DNA from: Aphanomyces cochlioides
Taxonomy: Eukaryota > Oomycota > Saprolegniomycetes > Saprolegniales > Verrucalvaceae
Length of the DNA stretch: 64,000 nucleotides
Reading direction: 5' to 3'
Assembly: GCA_019828595.1 (NCBI GenBank)
Contig: JAHQRK010000004.1
Span: 3,596,001 to 3,660,000 of the forward strand
The position numbers and the translations under genes were made by a program. This document shows, in pieces, positions 32,546 to 42,876 of the stretch; the first letter of the stretch is position 1; the number at the start of each line of letters is the position of its first letter. The notes beneath the pieces are model-generated. The model made no database searches. It was not told the DNA's origin and saw only the letters and a list, made by a program, of their open reading frames with translations.

Positions 32546-33286
32546 CTTGTTGAGTGGTGGAGAAATCCCAAGTTACATCGTCAGACCAGAATTACACGTG
32601 GCACTTTCTACCATATGATTGACTAAAATTCAATCTTTTTATCCAATCAGATTTAATTTTCAAACATTACCGTAAAGCGTCTGTGCACTGTTGAAATTCC
32701 AATTCAGTCCAATCCAACTTATCCATCGAAATTAATTTCAGCCAATGAAATTTGAGCGTACTTTCGTCGGTTTCACATTTGTAACCGATACGTTTTCCCA
32801 TTGACTCAAGAAATGTCATCTTGATCTCCATCACGAAACAATACGTGCCGTAGACTGCCACGCGCTTATTGCATGTTATTGCTCCATTTGCAGCATCTCC
32901 ATGCCGCAGAGGTGAACGAGAAAAAGCGACCACAGGCTTAATATGGAAGGCTTGGTCAGGTTTTGAAGACAAGGATCGCTTTGATTGACACTGGATTATA
33001 AATAGAAGTGGTATCTCAACTATGTTTTGGCTGGAAGGTTGATTGTTTGTGAAGCAAAGGGTGCAGAGAAGGTTAGAGACAAACTACAGAAGACGTGAAC
33101 AGAATGCAAAACTCTAGACTAACGTTACTCCTCCAAAGGCCGTGGGTCTATTCTGCCATCGCACCGAGCTAAAAACATTTATGTCTTAGGACGCGCATGA
33201 ATTTAGCAAGGGAGTCGTCGGTTTCATTTTGAAGCCATTGTCAAACGTTTGGTTTCATAACCGGCGGCACAGCTTCGGGAGCTGTG
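32546..33286. other. Intergenic between divergent SEC61A and GPCR gene
   Basis: A minus-strand frame at 32667-32972 (101 codons, with GAITCNKRVAVYGTYCFVMEIK) is possible but unsupported. ATTGG/CCAAT pentamers lie near 32617, 32647 and 32741, upstream of SEC61A. The bidirectional promoter should lie here. Confidence 0.35.
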
Positions 33287-36200
33287 ATGGCAACAACGTA
33301 CCCTGGTCCATACGAGTCGACGAGGAGGAAATGCCTAGATGCGACCTGGGTCGCTGAATCTGCAGCTGCATATCAATTAGATCCAAATGCGAGAGACAGC
33401 CAGAACCGCCTCGTGAATCCATACCTTCGACCAGCTCTCAAGTACCCTCGCGACACGGCACGGTCGAACGCAGCACAAGATCTGACATCTCTGTAGATAG
33501 ACGACACAAGGCAAGCCAGTGGATTCAAGAACGCCTCTTGTATTCCGTCTGGACAGAAGATTCACGGCATTGGCGAGCGAATATACGCCAATGGGTCTGT
33601 CGCGTCAGCAGGCAAAGTCCAAGGCACATTGACACTGGAAACGTCTGACAGGCCGTCCCACCAGCTTGCGACCGCTGTCATGTCAATTTTACTGCAGGAA
33701 GTCGTATGACACGAGACGCCCCGCGGGTATTTTTTATCACTCGCTCCTTGTAGATCGGCTACGATGTCACGATATTCGACGCAAACGATGATCTCAATAC
33801 TGCCGAGCGCATGACATCTACTGGTCTCGGCTTGTGTACTCCAACACACCTGGATGTCGAAGTGTGGACGATGGGCAAGCTGACAACGCACATGAAGTAC
33901 TCTGATCGAGTCCGTGCGAGAAGCATCGGATACACTGGCATGTACGCTTTCCTTCGTCCATCACGGCCATGATCAAATATGTTTGTAGTGCTGGCATTTA
34001 CACTTTGCACTCCAACATAGTAGCGGCACTGGCTGGGAATCAGAGTACGCATTCATATCGTAGTTCCTTGTTTCATGCCATGCTCTCTCTTAGCGCCATT
34101 TACAAGGTCCTACTCGGCCGACTTTTGGCGTGAATACGTCCTGAGCGACGACTTGGTCAAGTTTTATTCCATCCAGAAGACTCTCAATCTGACGCGTATT
34201 GCACGACCGGAAGTCTGCCCCGACGGCACCCTCGGCTGCAAAAATGGCTGCGGCAAGAACGACGCGTGCACAACCGCAGAAGCGAATGGTACGCCCAAAG
34301 CTAATCCAGATTTCTTCCATGCTAGCCGTATTCAGGACGCGCATGTGTCGTCGTCGCGATGATGAATCCATTTTACAACATTGGCTTCATGGAGTCCATG
34401 ATATCCAACAACCGCATCCCCGCCTACTTTTGCTACAGCACATACTCGAGCGTGAACCAATATGTACTCGACACGATGAAGGCAAATGGCACTGTTCTTT
34501 TCTATCATTTCGAGCCTGACGCGTTTCAAGAAGACTACAAGGGCTTGCTCAACCGCGTTGCCTTCCCAACGACAGATCCTGAAGGGGTTTGGGCCGCCAC
34601 AAACGTTTACGGCGAGCTCGGGTACAATCCGCCCACTATCGCCACAATAGTCATCGCGTTGTGGTTTGCTGTAGGTATGGCAAAGCATCAAGCAATCCTG
34701 TCCAGGTGGATTTTCCAGAGTCATCGCTCATGATGTACATGTCGGATTTCCTCGCAACGGACGAACCGCTGCTCTACAGCTTTGTCACAAACTTTCAAAT
34801 CACAGCGCCGCGCATGGCAAAACTTCTTCACTATTACTCAGCGTACAAGAAGAACACGTCCGTGGCGGATCCCGTGTTTGCCGCCGCTTGCAATTGGATT
34901 CGAAAGACCTCGAAGGTGTGGAAGGCGTGGGTTCCACAGCTCCCTCTCTGCACTCTCGTCGATCACATGTACTACTCGATCGCGGGATGCGACGACACGA
35001 TGCGAACCCTTTCATTTACGTGGATAACTCCAGACCCAGACAACACTTCACTCCCTTATCAGTGCGATGGAGGACTCTATCGACTCCCTGATCCAATTCC
35101 AACGAGCAAATCGTGCGACTGGATCGATAACAACTACGACACGTGGCAGACGTGGCTCACGACCTTGCCAAAATGCGATGCCACACACTACAACTACACG
35201 ATTGGACCTTGCGACAGCGACGCGAATCGCGCTGTAACCTTCTACTGGCTTCTCCCTCGCCCCGACATGAATGGAAGCATCGAATGCACCGGCGGCCTCT
35301 CCCTGCCACACGATACCTCCGTGCTCTGCGATTATCTCCCCACGTTGTCTCCAGTATATTCCAAAGCTCCTTTCAATTTTAATCCCGCTGCCCGTAGGCG
35401 TACCACAGCATCATGACGCTGAGCTGCATCATCCTCGCCTTCTTTGCCTTCTGCTTTGCAATCGTCGTCACATTTCGCGAGCGTCCGATCATCAAACGCG
35501 CCCAGTGGCCGCTTCTCTTGTTTATTATTGTCGGCGGGATGATCATGTGCATCGACATTATCCTCGCGGCTGGGGAACCGACGGACTGGCTTTGTGCGAG
35601 CCAGCCCGTGTTTGACTCGCTCGCGTTCTCGATGGTCTTTGTCGCGATCACAGTCAAGTCGCTTCGTGTCTACTTGCTCTTCAACAACAAATCCCTCAAG
35701 AAAGTCACTGTCACGCTCTGGCAAATGCTCAAATTGTATTTCGTCGTCGTTGGCATCGACGTCGGTAAGCATTTCACTCCAAGTTGTGCCTCTTCCACCG
35801 CGCCTAGGCATTGTACTCGTCGGGCTCGTCGTTGATTTTCCCGACCCGAGCATCGTCCTGACGGCATCGACGGCCTTTGATGGCTCGGTGGACCACATCA
35901 AATGCCGCTCGTCCAGCATTATCTTCAGCTCGATCGCTGTCTTCTGGAAGTGTATCATTCTCTGCTCGGGGCTCTATCTCGCCATCAAGATCCGCCACGC
36001 TGACAGCGATTTCCAAGAAACAATGTGGATTGTTGCATCCCTTGCTGTGCTTTTCATCGGCGGGATCATCATGGTTCCCGTCGTCTTCTTTATCGAAATG
36101 GCGCCACCTATGAGCTTTACGATACGATCGTCGACGCTTCTCATCGGGACGGTAAGCAATTTTGCTTGAGACCAAGTGTCAAGTTCCATTTAGCTGCTCG

Positions 36201-36379
36201 TCGTGTGCTTCATGCTTGGGCCAAAGTTATACCGTCTCACTCGAATGGCAAAGCAAAGCAAAGGAGCCGCGTACAGAGTCACAAACACAGCTCCTGGCAC
36301 GGCGGCAGCGACAGGCAAGCACAATAGCCAGCAGTCGAGTGCCCATTCCGCTACAGGTGGACACCATGATCGACATTAG
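33287..36379 (+). CDS. Class C (GABA-B-like) GPCR with solute-binding-type ligand domain
   Basis: Exons by phase: 33287-33412 (or through to 33703), 33497-33703, 33754-33941, 33989-34044, 34094-34288, 34336-34621, 34675-35353, 35398-35764, 35808-36151, 36194-36379. The extracellular part (about 520 residues) looks like a periplasmic-binding fold, with NIGFMESMISNN, FYHFEPD and FPTTDPEGVWAATN. Two Cys/Trp-rich repeats follow (CNWI, W..W...LP.C; CDWI, W..W...LP.C). Then come seven TM segments (LSCIILAFFAFCFAIVV to LLVVCFMLGPKLYRL) of the 7tm_3 kind, and a short cytosolic tail. A TAG at 33494-33496 interrupts the first exon, but it can serve as the acceptor of an 84-nt intron (33413-33496) in phase 0. 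The true 5' end, with a signal peptide, was not found and may lie upstream of 33230. Confidence 0.78.
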
Positions 36380-36664
36380 TTCCCCTAACTTAGCTCATCT
36401 CGCATCTTGTCGTCTTGCGACGCATGCCTATGATCCAGCTATGTCGAGACTGTCGCCATAGCCTCCTCCAAAACCATAGCTGACACATCCGCCGTCGTTC
36501 CTTCTCTATTCGAGCTTCATACGGGTCTTCGCGATGCACTTGGAGTGTGTCTACTTTAGATGAGAGAGCTCAGCTCACGTCGGAGGAGACTATGGACGAC
36601 AGTCGTCGATCTGCTTTTCACGTAGAATTTCATTAGTTGCGAATTATCGAAAGTCACCTGTCGA
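36380..36664 (-). pseudogene. Intergenic with a relic C-terminus of the Cys-rich protein family
   Basis: On the minus strand, about 36510-36440 reads NDGGCVSYGFGGGYGDS, which resembles the Gly/Tyr-rich tail of the adjacent gene (YDGGYVSNDFGGGYDGG). This suggests a decayed tandem copy or an abandoned 3' exon. Nothing else is recognisable here. Confidence 0.35.
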
Positions 36665-37501
36665 CTAGAAATCTCCACCACAGTCCCCACCGCCTCCTCC
36701 ACCGTCTCCGCCGCCGCCACCACCGTCATAGCCGCCACCAAAGTCATTACTCACATATCCCCCGTCGTATCCCCCATCGTGGTGGTGATGGTGGTGATAA
36801 TGATGCCCGTCAGCGAGAATTCCACCGACGACCATGCCTTGGACAAACCCTGCATTCGAGTTGTCGTACACGATAGTTTGTGGCTGAGCATAAACAGTAG
36901 GTTGGGCGTAGACGACAGGTTGCGGCGCCATTATTTGACCAGGTCTTTGCATCGGATAGCCCTGAGGCTGCATCGGATAACCCTGAGGTTGCATCGGATA
37001 ACCTTGCGCCGGCACGGGATACGCTTGGGCTTGGAGAGGGTACACTGGTTGAGCAACTGGGACTGCTACTGGTACACCTTGAGGATGAACGACTGTTCCT
37101 GCCACGGGTTGGTTTTGACCACCACAGCACATTGCTCGGCACGCCTTCTTGAAGACACAACATGCGCAAGTGACAAAGAGCACCAAGACAAACGCACCAA
37201 CCAAGCCGCCGATGAGGCTGTCGGATGAACCCGATTTTGGAGCGGTGGTTGGGTTCGTATCGCAGTTGCACGCATAGTTTGTCACGACGCACTTGGAGCT
37301 GGTGGGACAGCAGCAGCCAAGAACCATGCCACTTGAAACCCAGTGGCCACAAAAGATGCCTGGCGTGTTGCGGTAGGCCAAGTCGCACTTTTGATTGTAC
37401 TCGCATTGCTGGCAACCCGTCAATTGAGCCGTCGTGTTGGGAGTCGACGTGGCTCCCCACACGGCAGCGGCCATGCAGGCCACCAATACGAGCCGCACCA
37501 T
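36665..37501 (-). CDS. Cys-rich membrane protein with Pro/Gln repeats and His/Gly tail
   Basis: About 278 residues from ATG 37501; an upstream in-frame ATG at 37531 would add ten residues, but the chosen Met opens directly with a signal peptide (VRLVLVACMAAAVWGA). The ectodomain has CQQCEYNQKCDLAY, PGIFCGHW, CCCP and CVVTNYACNC. One TM segment follows (LVGAFVLVLFVTCACCVF), then a cytosolic tail with VPVAVPVAQPV, three YPMQPQG-type heptads, VYAQPTVYAQPQ, an HHYHHHHHHDGG run and Gly-rich repeats. A Cys ectodomain, one TM and a Pro/Tyr-rich tail resembles the Shisa/WBP1 architecture, but I cannot show homology. Paralog at 26349. Confidence 0.8.
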   Translation of the reverse strand: MVRLVLVACMAAAVWGATSTPNTTAQLTGCQQCEYNQKCDLAYRNTPGIFCGHWVSSGMVLGCCCPTSSKCVVTNYACNCDTNPTTAPKSGSSDSLIGGLVGAFVLVLFVTCACCVFKKACRAMCCGGQNQPVAGTVVHPQGVPVAVPVAQPVYPLQAQAYPVPAQGYPMQPQGYPMQPQGYPMQRPGQIMAPQPVVYAQPTVYAQPQTIVYDNSNAGFVQGMVVGGILADGHHYHHHHHHDGGYDGGYVSNDFGGGYDGGGGGGDGGGGGGDCGGDF

Positions 37502-38441
37502 GGCTGGAAAAGTGCACGACGACGAAGTCATTCATGGAGGCAAGATGGCGGTCTGATATGAAAATACACGTCGGCTCCTTGTTCTGCTCAACCAACCAAC
37601 CGCAGTAGCGTGTCTATTTTAGACCCAAAGAGCAGCTTTCGCGTCGACTGCTTGCAAGTTTCATCGAACTCGATGCTCCGGGCGATGATCTGCTTAGTTC
37701 AAATTCCTCGTCGCTTACGGCCATCGATACCTTGCCTGAACTGCAGGTTATGTTTAAAACACACTTCAGCAATGCAAAATTGTTTTTTATCATTTCTCAT
37801 ATATTGATTTATGTAGGTCAAAAACTTTGCTTACATTTTTCTCGTGACTAGAATTATACAGGAAGACAGATTTTGTTTGGTTGGCCTTCATTTGGCTATT
37901 CTGGGGTAAAATCGCCCAATTTAAAGGCTGTGACGATAGATTTTGGATGATGTCACACAGATTAATTCAGCGATAAATTTTACTCTTGGAAGTAATTTGC
38001 AGGACTTTTGAGGACATAAAACCGACAAAGTCAACAAAAAACCTAAGTCTTTTCCTTTTCACACATGCAAACAAAGGGACTCGTAAAACCTTTAAAACTA
38101 AAAAACTGTCCTGTATTTTCCGTAGAATTACAAATGCGTAGCCCCAGCAAAATGAAGGATTTCGTCAATTTTGCAGCCAACATAGCGGCATTTTGGAGGA
38201 ATTGAAATAATTATGCTCGAGCTACAGCTTATAAATAGCACGACTCTTGTTGATTCGTTTCGAAATGGCGTATAGGTTTAACTACCTTCACAGAGAGAAG
38301 GTAGTGTGAAGAATCTAAATGCTCACGGCGAACGCTTTATGCGGGGCAATTAGTTCAACACTGGTTGTAGCATTGTGAGTGCAATCCTGTGGAGTTCAAT
38401 GCTATGAACACAGTGTCCACACCAGGGGCGATTTGGACCTG
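37502..38441. other. Intergenic, AT-rich
   Basis: No gene was recognised. Composition turns AT-rich downstream of 37740, at the entry to the mobile-element block. Confidence 0.4.
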
Positions 38442-39459
38442 TAACGTAAAAGTCCAAAATCGAGCAGTGGATCAAAATCGAGCACCAATCCCATAATATT
38501 ATTATAGGGTGTTATCCGGGAACGACGGAATTTTAGTACAAGTGGTACTTGGATTGTTTGAATTAGAGTGTGCATTATATCATCCAATGCGAAATAAACA
38601 AGTACGTTAATTACATATGATTGGACCAAAGTAGATAATCTTTACCAACTAATTTTTAAGGCTGTGATTTGAAATCATCACTAAATACAGCTCAAACAAG
38701 TCGAAACAAACATTTTCTTTGTTATCAAGCGATGGTTTCGAGTATATCGCGCTAAGACATTGGAAAAGAATTGAACCTCGATACAAGCACTGTGGGATTC
38801 CAAACTTACTGACAGTGATTGGGTGAATATATGTACCAACTGCAAACCTAAATTACCTGCAAATGATTGGACAATTGCCCAAGTACCACAGTGCCAAAAT
38901 TCCGTCGCTCCCTCGATAACGAATACTTCTCATAATTTATAATTCTTGTGAAAACTAATGTCCTAACCCTCATGGCTCTGACATTCAGAATGAACATTTT
39001 TCCATACATTATTCCATATAAGAGCAATACTCGATTTTGATCCACAAAAAAGTAAGCAAGTGCTATGATCGAAATTCACTTTATGCTTAAAACAAAGAGG
39101 AATTCGGCATATTTTGGTGTCTGCTTTGTTCTCTGACTTATTTTCATTTCAGGACAATCTTTGTCTTTCTGGTTGCAAATGTGGATCGCGAGATATTGTC
39201 ATGAACGTTTAGGCCCTGGTCGCGAAATTAACCGGATTGCAAAAACCAGAGCAGAATATTCATAAACAGAGGTGAATCACATCTGTTTTTGAAAATTAAG
39301 AAAAAACCAGAGGGATATCCGGTATCCGGATATAACAAGCCAATCACAACCACCGTGCTCCGTTTTTTTTTCCCTGTTTATGCTCTGGTTAATATCGCGA
39401 CCAGGGCCTAAGGCCCTTAGTAAAAATAAATATGTGCTCGATTTTGGACTTTTACGTTA
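38442..39459. mobile_element. Foldback element with a split right arm
   Basis: The termini are a 25-bp inverted repeat (TAACGTAAAAGTCCAAAATCGAGCA, and its inverse at 39435-39459). The left arm continues to about 38640 (GTGGATCAAAATCGAG, then GTTATCCGGGAACGACGGAATTTT). It pairs with 38870-39052. The right arm is then interrupted by about 380 bp (39053-39434) before its terminal 25 bp. That interruption contains a separate MITE. There is no coding capacity. A TA duplication is possible but the ends are ambiguous. Confidence 0.7.
39212..39409. mobile_element. Small MITE nested in the foldback element
   Basis: The inverted ends GGCCCTGGTCGCGA and TCGCGACCAGGGCC are followed inward by ATTAACC/GGTTAAT and flanked by TA on both sides. 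The size is about 200 bp and there is no coding capacity. TA flanks suggest a Tc1/mariner-type origin. The base after the outer TA differs (GTTTA versus TAAGG), so the duplication could also be longer or degenerate. Confidence 0.6.
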
Positions 39460-39601
39460 GTTTGTACTACACCTTTTCAGGTTCAAGTTTACCTAATCCG
39501 TAGTTCAAGTTCACCCAGATCTGAAACTTTATACCCGATCAGTTATAAACTATAGAAGTTAATTGTTGTAATGAAGGCAATCGTCATTTGGGAAGTCGCT
39601 G

Positions 39602-39805
39602 ATGAGCAACAACAAAGTCGATCGACTTTTCGTCAAGAAGAGTGTACTTGCCGCCGCAAGAGATAATCAGGATTGGAGGTTGATAGCCAAAACGTTTGGT
39701 GTTAACCTCAACACGGCACTATATTGGATCAAAATGGCAAGACGACAGTCGACTTCGCCTTGCTGTCTTGGGTTTTGTCGACAACAAGAGTACTTTCAAT
39801 TTTAG
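39602..39805 (+). pseudogene. Transposase N-terminal fragment (HTH)
   Basis: A 67-codon frame begins SNNKVDRLFVKKSV and contains ARDNQDWRLIAKTFGVNLN, a helix-turn-helix-like segment like those opening several DDE transposases. It stops without a catalytic domain and lies next to the Harbinger relic. It is probably a truncated transposase. Confidence 0.4.
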
Positions 39806-39825
39806 CCAATCATGTAATGGTGTGA

Positions 39826-41208
39826 TTAGCAGTGTGATGTTTCGAAAGAACGGTTGTGATACTCACGGCGATCTTGTGGTGTTCTGTAGCCTAGGTTAGA
39901 AGAACCTTCTACATCTGTGCTTCCATCTGTGGCATCGTAGTCTTGGATTTGAACGTCCCAGTCGTCGTCGGGATCGTTCATATCAAGGAGCAAATTGTTC
40001 AAGATAGCAGCGCATCGGATGTACAAAACCATCATCTTGGCAGCTTCAGTTTTGGATATATACATTCTCATTCCACGAAGAGATTGAAAACGCCCCTTGA
40101 GGAGGCCAATACAATGCTCATTGACACTGCGACATTGAGCCACGCGTGTGTTGAAGTTCAATTACTTGTCCGAAAGACGGAGACCTCGAACGCGTTTGTA
40201 AGATGGAAGCAGGTAGTCACAAAGAATATAGCCCGGGTCGGCCAATAGGAACTCTAAATGGTTAAAATACGTCCATGGTGGCGTACCAAGTTTGCTATTA
40301 GACCACACACGCATATTGTGAGCGGCACCGGGCCATCCAAGATCCATGAATCGCACACGTTTTTTGTTGTCGCACACAACCATCCCAGCCATACCATAGT
40401 ATCACTTACGACTGTAAAAATCTTCTCCATGAGTCGACGGTCTTGCGTACACAGGAAAAAGTGTACCATCAACAAATCCAACACAACCTTCGAAACCATA
40501 GTCACTCTCAAATCTTCGTGCAATTGATTTTCGTTCGGTCGCGTTAGGCCAGTAAACAACCCGTGGTTCTAAGTCCATCAAAGCTGTGATGCAGCGATGG
40601 CAGTACATAGCAACCGAACCCTCACTGACACCAAAGTGTCTGGCCAATATTCCCACAGAGCTTCCATTGCCAAACCTTCCAATTTTAGCCAGAAAAACGA
40701 AATATTGTTCTTGGACTGGGGCTTGTGAAAGGTTCGAGAGATTCGAAAACACATCGTGCTGTCGGATAAGTGCAACAATTTGGTCGAAACTGTTGGGATC
40801 CATACGAGCTTCTTGATGGAAGCGGCGGTTGTCGAGTTGCATTAAAAATGAGTACGGTGAGTGTCTCTTTGGCACTGGATTGCGAGTTGTCAAATACCTC
40901 GAGGACAATATGGCTCCATAGAGCAAGAGTAGCTCGTGAACGGAGAGGCCAAGTTGTGGCCACGATGGACTCAAAACGATGGACAGCAAACGGTGAAAGA
41001 TGGGATCAAAGGACGCAAGGAGGCTATCGAAACTGTGGACATTTGTCTCAAAATCGACTTGTGTTTGCTGTTGCGTTTGAGTGGATGCAATAGCAATGAG
41101 TCTCTGCATGTTCCCAATGAGAATTTGGCGTTCGGAAAAGCGTACCATTGCCAAAAGGAATTGTGCGTCTGTGCTGTGCTCTGTGGGGGTCTCAAAGGTC
41201 AAATCAGA
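39826..41208 (-). pseudogene. PIF/Harbinger transposase with two stop codons
   Basis: One continuous frame of about 450 codons encodes a HARBI1-like nuclease. The first Asp is in VGFVDGTLFPVYARP and the second in RFMDLGWPGAAHNMRVW. The Glu is in SVNEHCIGLLKGRF. The HTH region is NGSSVGILARHFGVSEGSV. Two in-frame nonsense codons break it, TGA at 40402-40404 and TAA at 40162-40164; no frameshift is needed. Its natural 5' end cannot be seen because a mariner element begins at 41211. MVRFSERQILIGNMQ (about 41149) may be the original start. Harbinger nucleases act with a MADF/Myb-like partner; none is present here. Confidence 0.85.
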
Positions 41209-41210
41209 TA

Positions 41211-42723
41211 CCACTCTGTTTTTTGATGATTGTCAGCAAGTCCAAATGAAGCGTTTTGGAGTTTCTGATTGGCTAAAAAAGAACTGGACTCTGTTCGTCT
41301 TGCCGAGACGAGTCGAAAGCTATTTTTTGGTGAATTATATTATCAATTTGACTGAGTTGACGTCGATGACGACTTCCAAGCCAAACTTAACCGATGACCA
41401 GCGCGCTGCGCTTTATCTAGAGGTCGCAAAGCGAAGTAACAACGGCACGGCATCGCGCGAGATCATGGAAGAGGTGTGCTCCTTGTTCTCGGTTACTTCA
41501 TGCACTGGCTGGCGCATTTGGAAGCGCGGCAACGAAAGCCATGAAGTCGGACAAACAGCAAATGTTCGTGCCAAGATCAAAGGCCACAGTGGTCGCAAGA
41601 AAGTCTATGATCCCTCCGAGATTGAAGAGAAGGTCAAGGCAGTGGAACTCCACAAGAGGCAGACTTATCGCTCTCTTGCCAAAGAAACTGTCCTCTCCGA
41701 GTTCCTATTGTGGTCGTATGTCAAAGCAAAATGGATGAACAGACGTTCAAATTGGGCACGGCCTGCACTATCCGACAAACAACAAGCTTGCCGGCTCGCC
41801 TTTTGCAAGAACTTTGTCGACATGAATTACGACTCGTACGACGTGGTTCATATCGACGAAAAATGGTTTTTCATGGCAAAGATTCGACGAAAGTTTCTGC
41901 TTTGGCATGATGAAGTGATGGCACCACGAAATATCCAAAACAAGTCGCACATAACGAAAGTTATGTTCTTAGTTGCCGTGGTACGGCCACGAGGGGACTG
42001 GGATGGGAAAGTCGGTTGCTGGCCGTTTGCCACCAAATTCCAAGCCCAACGCACGAGCAAAAATCGAAGAGCTGGTGAATGGGTGTTGACCCCTCTGAGT
42101 GTGACTGGTGCTTTGTACCGGGAATATCTTTGTGACTTGGTTTTACCAGCTATCAAGAGCAAGTGGGTTTGGCCGTCGAACGAGCATGGAACAATCTTCA
42201 TTCAGCAAGACAATGCCCCAGCACATTCTCGACTTGACGACACTGAAGTTTTGGCGGCATGCAACAGCGATGGCTGGAATATTGAAATGCGTTTCCAGCC
42301 TGCAAAGTCACCAGATCTCAACGTCTTGGATCTTGGATTTTTCAACTCTATACAAGCCTTGCAGCAACGATTGGAGTGTGGAACGATAGAAGAATTGATC
42401 GACGCGGTGAAGATCTCGTTTCACAATCTTGAACGACTCACGTTGGAAAAGACGTTTCGAACTCTTCACCGCGTCATGCAAGTCATCATTGAGTTTGAAG
42501 GAGACAATCGTTTCAAAACACCAAGGAGTAAGAAGAACGAAGATGAATTATTGGCACTGCAGCTCATGCACGCGCGCATTGAAGAGGAAGAAAAAATGGA
42601 CTCGTTAGCGGATCTCTTTGGTACTGTGAGGTTTGATGAATAAACTTTTTAAATATGGATTCTCTATACTTGATTTTACTATGTTCTCGTATCTTTGCTG
42701 ACAATCATTAAAAAACAGAGTGG
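41211..42723 (+). mobile_element. Complete mariner-like element (1513 bp)
   Basis: The terminal inverted repeats are about 30 bp (CCACTCTGTTTTTTGATGAT on the left; its inverse with one change on the right) and are flanked by TA at 41209-41210 and 42724-42725. A single intact transposase gene fills the interior. It inserted just 5' of the Harbinger frame. With intact ends and gene it may be autonomous. Confidence 0.9.
41366..42643 (+). CDS. Mariner-type (DDD) transposase, intact
   Basis: 425 residues from ATG 41366 (MTTSKPNLTDDQRAALY). The frame is open further upstream, but that part lies in the terminal repeat. Motifs: an N-terminal HTH region (TASREIMEEVCSLFSVT), first Asp in VVHIDEKWFFM, second in FIQQDNAPAH, third in SPDLNVLDLGFFNSIQ with 34 residues between the second and third. 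SPDLNVLDLGFF resembles plant-type mariners rather than animal Mos1. No stop or frameshift interrupts it. The enzyme excises and inserts TA-flanked elements; related MITEs could be its substrates if they share its termini. Confidence 0.92.
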   Translation: MTTSKPNLTDDQRAALYLEVAKRSNNGTASREIMEEVCSLFSVTSCTGWRIWKRGNESHEVGQTANVRAKIKGHSGRKKVYDPSEIEEKVKAVELHKRQTYRSLAKETVLSEFLLWSYVKAKWMNRRSNWARPALSDKQQACRLAFCKNFVDMNYDSYDVVHIDEKWFFMAKIRRKFLLWHDEVMAPRNIQNKSHITKVMFLVAVVRPRGDWDGKVGCWPFATKFQAQRTSKNRRAGEWVLTPLSVTGALYREYLCDLVLPAIKSKWVWPSNEHGTIFIQQDNAPAHSRLDDTEVLAACNSDGWNIEMRFQPAKSPDLNVLDLGFFNSIQALQQRLECGTIEELIDAVKISFHNLERLTLEKTFRTLHRVMQVIIEFEGDNRFKTPRSKKNEDELLALQLMHARIEEEEKMDSLADLFGTVRFDE

Positions 42724-42768
42724 TACTTAAAATGATGCGTTCTGATTGGTCGAAAGAAGATTTTCCGA

Positions 42769-42876
42769 GACTCAGTTTTCCTTTTCTGCTCAGCTTTGAA
42801 ACCCCCTATTATTTGAAACCCCCTATTAGGGGTTTTCAAAGCTGAGCAGAAAGACAGAAAGAAGGAAAACTGAGTC
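42769..42876. repeat. Palindromic MITE-like hairpin (108 bp)
   Basis: GACTCAGTTTTCC to GGAAAACTGAGTC forms two arms of about 45 bp, with CTGCTCAGCTTTGAAA(A)CCCC on both arms and an internal direct repeat of TTTGAAACCCCCTATTA. No duplication of the flanks was identified. Confidence 0.6.
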
